Assembly: GCA_037045455.1 (NCBI GenBank)
Contig: JBAOIN010000009.1
Location: 186,001-250,000, forward strand
Direction: 5' to 3'
DNA: 64,000 bases
Source: JADKAV01 sp037045455
GTDB taxonomy: Bacteria; Actinomycetota; Actinomycetes; S36-B12; UBA10799
In this document: piece after piece, positions 25,186 to 33,966 of the stretch
How the letters are laid out: every line of letters starts with the position of its first letter
How positions within the stretch are numbered: the stretch's first letter is position 1
Position numbers and translations under genes: made by a program
Notes under the pieces: generated by a model
What the model saw: the letters and a program-made list of their open reading frames with translations, nothing else
What the model was told of the DNA's origin: nothing
Database searches by the model: none

Positions 25186-26806
25186 ATGGACCCCCGCGCA
25201 GGAACTCCCGCACAGCCCGAGGATCTCGTCGATGTCGCGAGGCTGATCACCGCGTACTACACCGACGTGCCCGACCCCGACGACCCCGCACAGCAGGTCA
25301 GTTTCGGCACCTCCGGGCATCGCGGCAGCAGCTTCAAGACGTCGTTCAACGACGCCCACATCGCCGCCACCACACAGGCGATCGTGGAGTACCGCGGCAG
25401 GCCAGGGAATCGACGGGCCGATGCTGATCGGCCGGGACACCCACGGCTTGAGCGAACCCGCTTACGCGACCGCGTTGGAAGTGCTGGTCGCCAACGACGT
25501 GACTGTGCTGGTAGACAACGCCGACGGCTTCGTCCCGACGCCGGCCATCAGCCACGCGATTCTGACGCTCAACGCCCAGGGCCGCAACGCCGACGGCATC
25601 GTGGTCACCCCCTCGCACAACCCGCCCACCGACGGGGGTTTCAAGTACAACCCGCCCGACGGCGGCCCGGCGGACACCGCCATCACGAAGTGGATCCAGG
25701 ACCGGGCCAACGAGTTGCTCCGGCAGGGTCTGGACGGCGTGCGCAGGATTCCGCTGGCGTGGGCAAAGGACAAGGTGCAGACGTTCGACTTCATCGCCGA
25801 CTACGTTGACGACCTGCCGTCCATCCTGGACATCGACGCCGTACGCGCGGCCGGAGTGCGGATCGGCGCCGACCCGCTGGGCGGGGCCAGCGTTGCCTAC
25901 TGGGGCGCGATCGCCGAGCGCCTCGGGCTGGACCTGACCGTCGTGAACCCGCGCACCGACGCCCAGTTCGGGTTCATGACGCTGGACTGGGACGGCAAGA
26001 TCCGCATGGACTGCTCGTCGCCGTCGGCCATGGCCTCGCTGGTCGCCGCGAAGGACCAGTACGACATCGCCACCGGCAACGACGCGGACTCCGACCGCCA
26101 CGGCATCGTCACTCCGGACGCAGGTCTGATGAACCCCAACCACTACCTGTCGGTGGCCATCGACTACCTGGTCACCCATCGGGATTGGGACCCGGCGAGC
26201 AAGGTGGGCAAGACCCTCGTGAGCTCCTCGATGATCGACAAGGTGGTCGCCTCCCACGACCGGCAGGTGCTCGAAGTGCCCGTCGGCTTCAAGTGGTTCG
26301 TGCCCGGGCTGCGTTCGGGGGAGGTCGTCTTCGGCGGCGAGGAGTCCGCCGGCGCATCCTTCCTGCGCAAGGACGGCACGACGTGGACGACCGACAAGGA
26401 CGGCATCCTGCTGGCGTTGCTGGCAAGCGAGATCCTGGCCGTCACGCAGCAGACCCCCAGCCAGCTGTACGCCGGGCTCACCGAGCAGTTCGGGCGTTCC
26501 TGGTACGCCCGGATCGACGCGCCCGCGACCCGCGAGCAGAAGGCGAAGCTGGCGGCCTTGAGCGCGGATCAAGTGACCGCGACCGAGCTGGCCGGCGCGC
26601 CGATCAGCCGAGTGCTCACGGAAGCACCGGGCAACGCGGCGGCGATCGGCGGCCTGAAGGTCGAGACTGAGCAGGCCTGGTTCGCGGCCAGGCCGTCGGG
26701 CACCGAGGACGTGTACAAGATCTACGCGGAGAGCTGGGTCGGCGAGGATCACCTGGCGCAGGTGCAGCAGGCGGCGCGCGATCTGGTGACGGAGACGCTG
26801 GGTTGA
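25186..26806 (+). CDS. pgm: Phosphoglucomutase, alpha-D-glucose type (one frameshift)
   Basis: About 539 residues when read across one shift; interconverts glucose 1- and 6-phosphate. It follows E. coli Pgm from end to end: FGTSGHRGSS, the phosphoserine loop TPSHNPPTDGGFKYNPP, the Mg site GNDADSDRHG, FGGEESAGASFLR and the phosphate loop RPSGTEDVYKIY. The break is at 25402-25403, where AGGCCAGGG should read AGGCAGGG so that VEYRGR joins QGIDGPMLIGRDTHG. One extra C explains the length. As a housekeeping enzyme it is probably intact in the organism. The SDR gene overlaps its stop. Confidence 0.88.
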
Positions 26807-27399
26807 GCGCGATCGTCCTCGGTGTCGGACCGGGACTGGGTTCGGCACTCGTCGAGGCCTACGCCAGCACTGGCAGGCCCGTTGCGGCTGTCTCCCGCTC
26901 CGGGTTCGAGACTGCGGGAGCCACTTCCTTCCAAGCCGACCTCGGCGATCCTGCCGCCGTCGGAACCGTGCTGACGCGCGCCGTTGACCGACTCGGCCCG
27001 CCGGACGTCGTGCACTACAACGCATCCGTGTTGGTCCCCGGAACCCCCAGCCAGGTCTCGCTGGCCGACGTGGAGCAGGCCTGGCGGGTCGGTTGCCTGG
27101 GCGCTTGGGCAGCGCTGCAGGCAGCAGTCCCCCTGATGGAATCCGGCTCGGCGTTCTTCGTCACCGGCGGCGGCCTGGCGCTGGACCCGTGGCCGGGGGC
27201 GGCGAGCCTGGCCTCGGCGAAGGCGGCGCTGCGCAACTTCGTGCAGGCCGCGGCGAAGGAGTTGACCGACCTGCGGGTGGCCATGGTCACCGTGACCGGG
27301 GTCATCGACAAGGACGTCTCGGCCGACGAGATCGCCCGCACGTTCCTGGCGCTGCTCGAGGAAGAGCACCCGGCCGTGGAGACCGTGCTACCGCGCTGA
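26803..27399 (+). CDS. Short-chain dehydrogenase-like protein lacking the catalytic Tyr
   Basis: A 198-residue SDR-fold protein with a cofactor loop (LGVGPGLGSALVEAYA) and the NNAG-equivalent HYNASVLVPG. The active-site segment reads SLASAKAAL, so the Tyr of YxxxK is Leu; the Lys remains. It therefore may not be a normal dehydrogenase. It is also shorter than usual because little follows VTVTGVIDKDVSAD. The TTG start at 26803 overlaps the pgm TGA, so translation is coupled. Function unknown. Confidence 0.68.
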   Translation: MSAIVLGVGPGLGSALVEAYASTGRPVAAVSRSGFETAGATSFQADLGDPAAVGTVLTRAVDRLGPPDVVHYNASVLVPGTPSQVSLADVEQAWRVGCLGAWAALQAAVPLMESGSAFFVTGGGLALDPWPGAASLASAKAALRNFVQAAAKELTDLRVAMVTVTGVIDKDVSADEIARTFLALLEEEHPAVETVLPR

Positions 27400-27403
27400 G
27401 CGT

Positions 27404-27409
27404 TACGGT
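27404..27409 (+). promoter_or_regulatory. -10 hexamer TACGGT, leaderless start at 27416
   Basis: TACGGT, six bases, ATG. Selects the first of two nearby in-frame ATGs. Confidence 0.55.
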
Positions 27410-27415
27410 GGGCGC

Positions 27416-27778
27416 ATGCGCATGCTGGTCATGCTCGCGGTGCTGGCCGGGGCCGTCTACGTGGCGATGCGGTTGGTCAATGGCGTGCGCCAGACGCCGG
27501 CCGTGGGGTCCGGTGAAATGCAAGAGCCCGCCGCAATCGCCACCGGCCCGGATCGTGGCTTTGGCACCCTGCGCTTGACTCCGAGCCAGCTGGTGTTCCT
27601 CGGCAACTCGGGGCGGGTGCTGACGCTTGAGCGGCTGGACATCACGGGGGTTACCTGCACCACCGCCCTGCCCGATCACGACTCGGTCAAGCCGGTTCTG
27701 GCGGTTGCCACCCGCGACGGGGTGCATTACTTCGCCGTCGACCGGCCGCAGGAGTGGGAACGGCGGCTGCTGGCCTAA
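27416..27778 (+). CDS. Small single-pass membrane protein, PH-like domain
   Basis: 120 residues: a hydrophobic N-terminal helix (MLVMLAVLAGAVYVAMRLV), then a small beta-rich domain with FGTLRLTPSQLVFLGNSGRV, a phrase typical of bacterial PH-like folds, and HYFAVDRPQEWERRLLA at the end. A cytoplasmic domain tethered to the membrane is likely. The stop overlaps the convergent argA stop by four bases. No function is known. Confidence 0.62.
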   Translation: MRMLVMLAVLAGAVYVAMRLVNGVRQTPAVGSGEMQEPAAIATGPDRGFGTLRLTPSQLVFLGNSGRVLTLERLDITGVTCTTALPDHDSVKPVLAVATRDGVHYFAVDRPQEWERRLLA

Positions 27779-28266
27779 AGGAACAGCACCATCCGTGTAT
27801 TGCCCAGGGTGTTCGGCCGCACCCGCTCGAGGTCAAGGAACTCCGCAACACCCTCGTCCGGAGAGCGCAGCAACTCCTCGTAGACCCGGGCCTCGACGCC
27901 ACGCTCGTCGAACTGCTGGAACCCGTGCTTGGCGAAGAACTCCGTCTCGAACGTCAGGCAGAAGACCCGGGTCACGCCGAGATCCCGAGCGCGCCCGATG
28001 AGGGCTTCGAGGATCTGCGAACCAATTCCGTTGCCGGTCATTTGCGGCATCACCGCCACGGTGCGCACCTCGGCGAGGTCCTCCCACATGACGTGCAGGG
28101 CACCGCAGCCCACCACTTCCCGATTCTGCTCAGCGACGAAGAAGTCGGTCACGTCCTCGTAGAGCGTGACCGTCGCCTTCGACAGCAGACGCCGGTCCGG
28201 AGCATATTCGTCGATCAGCGCGCGGATGGTGCGCACATCCTGGGTCCGGGCGGGGCGTACGGGCAT
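27775..28266 (-). CDS. argA: Amino-acid N-acetyltransferase, ArgA-like (Rv2747 type)
   Basis: A 163-residue GNAT enzyme that follows M. tuberculosis Rv2747, the short glutamate N-acetyltransferase catalysing the first step of arginine synthesis. Matching blocks are VGCGALHVMWEDLAEVRTVA, the acetyl-CoA loop PQMTGNGIGSQIL, VFCLTFETEFFAKHGF and the C-terminal GVAEFLDLERVRPNTLGNTR. Short GNAT-only form, without the kinase-like domain of E. coli ArgA. A CAGACT hexamer lies seven bases before the ATG. No other arginine gene is in the window. Confidence 0.83.
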   Translation of the reverse strand: MPVRPARTQDVRTIRALIDEYAPDRRLLSKATVTLYEDVTDFFVAEQNREVVGCGALHVMWEDLAEVRTVAVMPQMTGNGIGSQILEALIGRARDLGVTRVFCLTFETEFFAKHGFQQFDERGVEARVYEELLRSPDEGVAEFLDLERVRPNTLGNTRMVLFL

Positions 28267-28282
28267 GTACTCAAGTCTGGCG

Positions 28283-28371
28283 TGTCCGTATTTGCAACAC
28301 GTTCCCGGGTCAAACCCAAATTTTGCCCATTTTCAGGGCCTTCTGGCCGGAACGTGTTGCAAATCCGGACA
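28283..28371. repeat. Long inverted repeat D between coaX and argA
   Basis: Arms 28283-28305 and 28349-28371 pair at 22 of 23 positions; each contains ATTTGCAACACGTTCC or its complement. The right arm ends one base before the coaX stop codon. The 43-base loop holds GGGTCAAACCC. Could terminate coaX transcription; no T-tract. Confidence 0.75.
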
Positions 28372-29125
28372 TCACACGTTCTTCTCGAACACCAATCGCA
28401 GCCCGATGAGAGTCAGATGCGGCTCGTGCGCGGTGACGGTGCGCGATTCCGGGAGCACGACCTCTGCCAGACCCCCGGTTGCGATGACCGCCTCCAGCGG
28501 CAACTCCTCGTCGATGCGGTCCACGAGCCCGTCGACCTGGCCGGCGAAACCGTAGAGCGCGCCGGACTGCAGGGCCTCGACCGTGTTCTTTCCGATCACC
28601 GATCGCGGCGCGACCAGTTCGACCTTGCGCAGGGCCGCAGCCCGGGCCGCGAGCGCGTCCAGCGAGATCTCGATCCCCGGCGCCAAGGCACCGCCCAGGA
28701 ACTCGCCTTTGGCGCTGACCACGTCCAGGTTCGTGGACGTCCCGAAGTCCACGACCACGCACGGGCCGCCGTAGAGCGTGTGCGCGGCCAGCGTGTTGAC
28801 GATCCGGTCCGCGCCGACCTCCTTCGGATTGTCGGTCAGGATCGGCACGCCGGTCTTCGTGCCCGGCTCGACGATCACGCACGCAGTGTCCGGGTAGTAC
28901 TCGTCGATCATGCGCCGGATCTCGCGCAGCACTGCCGGCACAGTGGAGCACAAGGCGATCCCATCGACCTCCGGCTGCCCGCGCAGCAACGCCCGGTACA
29001 TCACGAACATCTCGTCGGCCGTGGCCCGCGGGTCGGTCTTCACCCGGAACGAGCGGTGCAGGTCAGGCGCCGTCGAACAGGCCGAGCACCGTGTTCGTGT
29101 TGCCGATGTCAATCGTCAGCAGCAT
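28372..29125 (-). CDS. coaX: Type III pantothenate kinase (one frameshift)
   Basis: About 250 residues when read across one shift; phosphorylates pantothenate in the first step of CoA synthesis. Family blocks are the N-terminal MLLTIDIGNTNTVLGLFDG, FRVKTDPRATADE, LRGQPEVDGIALCSTVP, VDFGTSTNLDVVSAKGEF and GGALAPGIEISLDAL. The N-terminal 18-20 codons end in TGA after FDGA unless one base near 29066-29072 is dropped. AGGAG precedes the ATG, which overlaps the end of nadC. Probably intact in the organism; the shift looks like a sequence error. Confidence 0.85.
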
Positions 29126-29953
29126 CGTCGATCTCCTGTAAGTCCGCCCCAATGTCCATCACCTTCACCGAGTGCGTGAGCGCGCCGACGGCCACGTAGT
29201 CCACGCCGGTGGTCGCGACGTCCGCAGCGTTCTCGAGTGTCAGCCCACCGGAAGCCTCCAACTTCGCCCGACCGCGGGTGAGCGCCACAGCCTCCCGCAT
29301 CTGGTCGGGCGTGAAGTTGTCCAGCAGCACCAGATCGGCCCCCGCATCCAGCACGTCGGACAACTGCTCGAGCGAATCCACCTCGATCTCCAGCGGTATG
29401 CCAGGGAACCGCTCACGCACGGCGTTGAAGGCCTGCGTGACTCCACCAGCGGCCGACCACGTGGTTGTCCTTGATCAGAGCCGCGTCGGACAGCGACATG
29501 CGGTGGTTCACGCCACCGCCGCAGCGCACCGCGTACTTCTGCAGCCCCCGCAGACCAGGCAGGGTCTTGCGGGTGTCGCGCACCTTGGGCCCGTCCGGGC
29601 CGAGCAGCGTCCACCCACGCTGCAGTGGCGGTGGCGATCCCGGACAGATGCGTCAGCAGGTTGAGCGCCGTGCGTTCGGCAGTGAGCAGGTCGCGCGTGG
29701 GGCCGACCGCCGACAGCAGCACCTGACCGGTAGTGACCCGATCACCGTCGGAGGCCAGAATCTGCACGTCGATCTGCCCGACGATTTCGAAAACCCGAGC
29801 CGCCACGTCGAGCCCCGCAACCACTCCGTCCTGCCGAGCGACGAGATCGAGCTGCGACCGGTGGCCGGCCGGGATCGTGGCCTCGGAGGTGACGTCGGGG
29901 CCATCGGCCAGATCCTCGGCAAGCGCAGCGCGGATCACCTCGTCGACATTCAC
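29109..29953 (-). CDS. nadC: Nicotinate-nucleotide pyrophosphorylase (two frameshifts)
   Basis: About 280 residues if two extra G/C bases are removed (near 29591-29603 and 29455-29460). It converts quinolinate and PRPP to nicotinate mononucleotide. Segments in three frames follow NadC in order: AEDLADGPDVTSEATIPAG, LLTAERTALNLLTHLSGIAT, VRDTRKTLPGLRGLQKYAVR, GGGVNHRMSLSDAALIKDNH, LEIEVDSLEQLSDVL and LEASGGLTLENAADVATTGV. GTG start after AAGGAGG, overlapping the nadB stop. The intact coding sense of every segment argues for sequencing errors rather than decay. Confidence 0.85.
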
Positions 29954-31539
29954 AGCGCGACCTCCTTCATCGTCATTTCGCCGTCCTCGACGGTCGTCTG
30001 CAACCGCACAAGCCACCGGTCGCTGGCGTCCGGGAAGTCCTCCCGCCAGTGTGAGCCACGGGTCTCCTCCCGGGCCAAGGCAGCCATCGTCAGCGCCCTT
30101 CCGACGAACAGCAGATTGGTCATCTCCCAGGCGCTCGTAGACGGCTCACCGGGGCCGAACGTGTCAAGCGCCGCCAGCGCTGTGACCATGGAATCGGCGC
30201 TGCGCAAGACGCCGACTCCGTCGGTCATGACCTGCTGGAAGCGCCGGCGATCGCGGGCATCGGCCACCCACGGGCGCTGCTTGCCGACCGGGTCGCGGCG
30301 CGTGTAGTCCCCCTCCGTGAGCACGTCGGCGATCCGGTCCGCGAACACCAGTCCCTCCAGCAGCGAATTGCTCGCCAGCCGATTCGCGCCGTGCACGCCG
30401 GTGCACGAACACTCGCCGCAGGCGTACAAGCCCGGCACAGTGGTGCGCCCCCAGAGGTCGGTGCGCAGCCCGCCGGAGTGGTAGTGCTGTGCGGGGGCCA
30501 CGGGAATCAGATCCAGCGACGGGTCGATGCCGTGCTCCCGGCACGTAGCCAGAATGGTCGGGAAGCGGTTCGCCCAATCGATGCGGCGGCCGTCGAGCCA
30601 GACATGCTCGGCGCCGGTCTCGCGCATGCGCCGCATGATCGCCTTGGCGACCACATCGCGCGGGGCAAGTTCCTCCAACGGGTGGACGCCGGCCATGAAC
30701 CGCTGGCCGTGGTCGTCGAGCAGCGTCGCACCTTCCCCGCGCACGGCCTCGGACACCAGCGGCTGCTGTCCGCTGGCCTGCGCGCCCAGGTACATGACGG
30801 TCGGATGGAACTGCACGAACTCCATGTCGGCCACCGCTGCGCCGGCCCGCAGGCCCGCACCCACGCCGTCACCGGTCGCGACCGGCGGGTTCGTCGAAGC
30901 CAGGAACACCTGGCCGATGCCGCCTGTTGCGAGCACGACGGCTGGCGCCAGGATCGCCCCGACTCCGTCGATCTGGCCCTCACCGATGACGTGCAGCGTG
31001 ACGCCCTGGGTTGCACCTGTGGCGTCCTGCAGGATGTCCAGGACCAGCGCATGCTCGATGACCTGGATCTTCTCGCCGACTTCCTCGACCAGCGCGCGCA
31101 GGATCTCCCACCCGGTCGCGTCGCCACCGGCATGCGCGATGCGGTCGGTGTGGTGCCCACCCTCCCGGGTCAGCGCGATGTCACCGCTGGGGGTGCGATC
31201 GAATTCGGCACCCCAGCCGATCAGTCGCCTCACAGCTTCCGGACCCTGCTCCACGAGCACACGCACGGCGGCCGGGTCGCACAAGCCCGCGCCAGCCACG
31301 AGTGTGTCCTGCATGTGCGCCTCGGGGGTGTCCTCCGTACCGAGGGCCGCAGCGATCCCGCCCTGCGCCCACCGGGTGGACCCTTCGTCGACGTGCGCCT
31401 TCGTCACGACCACCACTCGGCGACCGGCCCGGCGCGCACGCAAGGCGGTGGTCAGGCCCGCGATGCCGGAACCGACCACCACGACATCGGCCTCGATGAA
31501 CCACCCGGGAGGAGCGGCACGCAGGGAATCGGGCAGCAT
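29950..31539 (-). CDS. nadB: L-aspartate oxidase
   Basis: A 529-residue FAD enzyme that makes iminoaspartate for quinolinate synthesis. It has the FAD loop VVVGSGIAGLTTALRAR, STRWAQGGIAAAL, REGGHHTDRIAHAGGDATG, EFVQFHPTVMY, the active-site region HYHSGGLRTD and the late FAD motif ACGECSCTGVHGANRLASNS. The start at MLPDSLRAAPPGW overlaps the panC stop by one base (TGATG); upstream extensions lie inside panC. Together with nadC it gives two steps of de novo NAD synthesis; nadA is not in the window. Confidence 0.92.
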   Translation of the reverse strand: MLPDSLRAAPPGWFIEADVVVVGSGIAGLTTALRARRAGRRVVVVTKAHVDEGSTRWAQGGIAAALGTEDTPEAHMQDTLVAGAGLCDPAAVRVLVEQGPEAVRRLIGWGAEFDRTPSGDIALTREGGHHTDRIAHAGGDATGWEILRALVEEVGEKIQVIEHALVLDILQDATGATQGVTLHVIGEGQIDGVGAILAPAVVLATGGIGQVFLASTNPPVATGDGVGAGLRAGAAVADMEFVQFHPTVMYLGAQASGQQPLVSEAVRGEGATLLDDHGQRFMAGVHPLEELAPRDVVAKAIMRRMRETGAEHVWLDGRRIDWANRFPTILATCREHGIDPSLDLIPVAPAQHYHSGGLRTDLWGRTTVPGLYACGECSCTGVHGANRLASNSLLEGLVFADRIADVLTEGDYTRRDPVGKQRPWVADARDRRRFQQVMTDGVGVLRSADSMVTALAALDTFGPGEPSTSAWEMTNLLFVGRALTMAALAREETRGSHWREDFPDASDRWLVRLQTTVEDGEMTMKEVAL

Positions 31540-32339
31540 CAGTGCACCTCCACGGCGCAGTTGTCGAGCAATCGGGTGGTGCCCATACGCACGGCGATCA
31601 GCAGCCGGCCGGTGCCCTTCTCCGGCGGGCCGAGTTCGGCGTTGCACACTGCGGCGTAGTCGACGTCGAGTCCGCGCAGTTCCGCCTCGGCCGCAGCTTC
31701 GATGTCGATCGGATCGTGCTGCGCGGCACCGGCTGCCAGCGCCCGCGGAATGGCCACCGCCTGCGCGCGCTGCTCGGGTGTCAGGTAGACGTTGCGGCTT
31801 GAGCGCGCCAGGCCGTCGGCCTCCCGCACGGTCGGCACCCCGACGACGTTCACACCGAGATCCAGGTCAGCGACCATCGCCCGCACCAGCGTGAGTTGCT
31901 GGTAGTCCTTCTCACCGAAGAACGCATCGTCGGGCCGAGTCAGCTGCAGGAGTTTGCACACGACTGTCAGTACACCGCGAAAGTGGGTCGGTCGCGCGGC
32001 GCCTTCAAACTCGGAGCCAAGCAGTCCGGGATCGACGGTCACGACGGGTTCGCGCGGGTACACGTCAGTGACCGGCGGGATGTAGACGGTGTTCACCCCG
32101 AGCCGCTCGCACAGTTCAAGGTCGGCTTGCAGCGTTCGCGGGTAACGAGCCAGATCCTCGGTCGGCCCGAACTGCATGGGGTTCACGAAGATGGTGACGG
32201 TCACGTGCTCATCAAGTTCGCGGGCGGCCCGGATCAGGGCGGCGTGACCTTCGTGCAGGGCACCCATCGTCATCACGACACCCCGGCGGCTGTCTCCGGC
32301 ATCGGTGCGCAGATCGGCGCGGGCTTCCACGACTCTCAC
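31539..32339 (-). CDS. panC: Pantothenate synthetase
   Basis: A 266-residue ATP-dependent ligase joining pantoate and beta-alanine. It has the HIGH-like MTMGALHEGHAALIR, TIFVNPMQFGPTEDLARYPR, FGEKDYQQLTLVRAMV (KMSKS-equivalent loop region) and GLARSSRNVYLTPEQR. The GTG start overlaps the upstream DUF2520 stop (GTGA) and its own stop overlaps nadB. Slightly short at the C-terminus but complete in the catalytic core. panB and panD are not seen. Confidence 0.92.
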   Translation of the reverse strand: MRVVEARADLRTDAGDSRRGVVMTMGALHEGHAALIRAARELDEHVTVTIFVNPMQFGPTEDLARYPRTLQADLELCERLGVNTVYIPPVTDVYPREPVVTVDPGLLGSEFEGAARPTHFRGVLTVVCKLLQLTRPDDAFFGEKDYQQLTLVRAMVADLDLGVNVVGVPTVREADGLARSSRNVYLTPEQRAQAVAIPRALAAGAAQHDPIDIEAAAEAELRGLDVDYAAVCNAELGPPEKGTGRLLIAVRMGTTRLLDNCAVEVH

Positions 32340-33193
32340 GCCGGCCTCCCGAGAACGTGCAGCAGACCCTCGGCGGCTTGTGGTTTCAGCAAGCCTTCGG
32401 CCAGCGCCCGATCGGCCGTGAGCCGGGCGAGCGCGATGTAGGCGGCCTGCACCTGAGGGTCCTGCGCGAGCACCTCGATGTGGGCGGCGACCGTACTGGC
32501 ATCGCCGCGCACGACCGGCCCAGTAAGTGCCGGGTAACCCATGCGCAGCGCGTTGTCGAGGCTGGCCTGCAGCAGGGGCGAGAGCAGCCGGGCACCGTTC
32601 TCCACGCCGGCTCCTTCGAGCATCTCGATCGCGCTGGCAACCAGCGTGATCAAGTGGTTGGCGCTGTGCGCCAGGGCCGCGTGATACAGCGTGCGGGCGG
32701 CCTCCGGGATCCAGATCGGCTCCCCGCCCATTTCCACCACCAGCGCCTCGGCGGCCATCCGCAGCGGTTCAGCCGACGTCACACCGAACGGGGTGCCCGA
32801 CAGCCGCTCGACATCCAGGCTGGTGCCGGTCAGGGTCATGGCCGGGTGCAGGGCCAGCGGCAGTGCGCCGCGTTGGGCCGCCGGGTCCAGCACTGCGACC
32901 CCGTAGCGACCAGAGCAGTGCACTACGAACTGCCCGGGGGTGAAGGGCAGCTGCTGCGCCAGCGCCGGGAGGGCGTCGTCCGGGACGGCAAGCAGCACAA
33001 GTTCGGTCCGGGCCACGACCTCCTCGACGGCCACGAGCTCGGCGTCGGGCAGGACCGCCGCTGCCCGGTCCCGCGAGCGCTCGCTGACGGCGTGGGCGGC
33101 GATAACGGGATGCCCGGCCCGGGCCAGCGCGGCCCCGAGCGCACTGCCGGCTCGGCCAACGCCGATCACGCCGGCGCGCAAGCGAACTCCCAC
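32336..33193 (-). CDS. Rossmann-like/DUF2520 protein (panC-linked)
   Basis: A 285-residue two-domain protein: an N-terminal Rossmann fold (RAGVIGVGRAGSALGAALAR) and a C-terminal helical DUF2520 domain (AARTLYHAALAHSANHLITL). It is shaped like 6-phosphogluconate dehydrogenase/ketopantoate reductase. The same gene precedes panC in mycobacteria (Rv3603c), so a ketopantoate reductase role is a reasonable but unproven inference. The GTG start has TAGGCT seven bases upstream, making it the first gene of a five-gene NAD/CoA operon. Confidence 0.82.
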   Translation of the reverse strand: MGVRLRAGVIGVGRAGSALGAALARAGHPVIAAHAVSERSRDRAAAVLPDAELVAVEEVVARTELVLLAVPDDALPALAQQLPFTPGQFVVHCSGRYGVAVLDPAAQRGALPLALHPAMTLTGTSLDVERLSGTPFGVTSAEPLRMAAEALVVEMGGEPIWIPEAARTLYHAALAHSANHLITLVASAIEMLEGAGVENGARLLSPLLQASLDNALRMGYPALTGPVVRGDASTVAAHIEVLAQDPQVQAAYIALARLTADRALAEGLLKPQAAEGLLHVLGRPA

Positions 33194-33200
33194 GTGGGCG

Positions 33201-33206
33201 AGCCTA
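33201..33206 (-). promoter_or_regulatory. -10 hexamer TAGGCT, promoter of the pan-nad-coaX operon
   Basis: TAGGCT, seven bases, GTG at 33193. No other good promoter is seen before coaX. Confidence 0.52.
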
Positions 33207-33282
33207 TCCAGCGAGTGGCTGGGGACTCGTGGCAGCGGCTCCGCTATGCGTCTTGCGTCCGGATCCCCGGCGCTGGTAAGGA

Positions 33283-33966
33283 CTAGCGCCGCGAGTTGCA
33301 CTCCATCTTCGTGAAGGCTTCACCGTCCGGCACCTGCCAATTGAAACCGTCCACAGATAAAGAGGCCCGCGTCATCTCCTTCTCGAACTTCATCTGCATT
33401 CCCAAGGTCTTCGGGGGATTGCCGTCCCTTGGCGTCGAGACATACTCCACCGAGAGCACTGTGCCTTCCCCGAAGTGCAGAGCGGAGATCCCACTGATGA
33501 GCACCGATTCAGCTTGTCGAATTGCAAGCGTGTCGGCATTCTGGTCGTAAACGACGGTTCCACTCCTGGGCTCGGTAGTTCCCCAGACACCGTCATCGCC
33601 GGTAATCGTCCAGTTGCCGCCACCGACATCGAGCGTCCGTTGACCCGTCCACTCGCGCTCGATGCCGTCGTTGTCAATGTAGTGCACGCCGCCGAAAGTG
33701 CAGTGATAGGACGCAGGCTCGACGTACGCCGCCGCGCTGTAGTCAGATCCGGGCCGCAGCAGTGTCCACAGACTAGCCAGGCAAATCAGCCCCATGATGC
33801 CGGCCGCCACCTTCGTCACCAGTCCGCGCCGGGCTCTGCTGCCTTCAGGCGGCGGGTTGGCAACTGGCCGCATAGCCTCTGGGCGCGGCGCGCGGCACTG
33901 CACGCAGAACCTGTAATCGATGGGATTCTGGGCGCCGCACTGCGGGCAGAAGACCTGCTCAGACAC
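33283..33966 (-). CDS. Zinc-ribbon single-pass membrane protein, paralogue 2
   Basis: A 227-residue protein: zinc ribbon FCPQCGAQNPIDYRFCVQC (about residues 6-24), a linker, one membrane helix (AAGIMGLICLASLWTLL), and an extracytoplasmic beta-rich domain with EWTGQRTLDVGGGNWTITGD. GTG start chosen for the ribbon; it overlaps the upstream paralogue by eight bases. Coding sequence is visibly less GC-rich than neighbours. The pair shares architecture and weak C-terminal similarity, suggesting duplication. Function unknown. Confidence 0.66.
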   Translation of the reverse strand: MSEQVFCPQCGAQNPIDYRFCVQCRAPRPEAMRPVANPPPEGSRARRGLVTKVAAGIMGLICLASLWTLLRPGSDYSAAAYVEPASYHCTFGGVHYIDNDGIEREWTGQRTLDVGGGNWTITGDDGVWGTTEPRSGTVVYDQNADTLAIRQAESVLISGISALHFGEGTVLSVEYVSTPRDGNPPKTLGMQMKFEKEMTRASLSVDGFNWQVPDGEAFTKMECNSRR

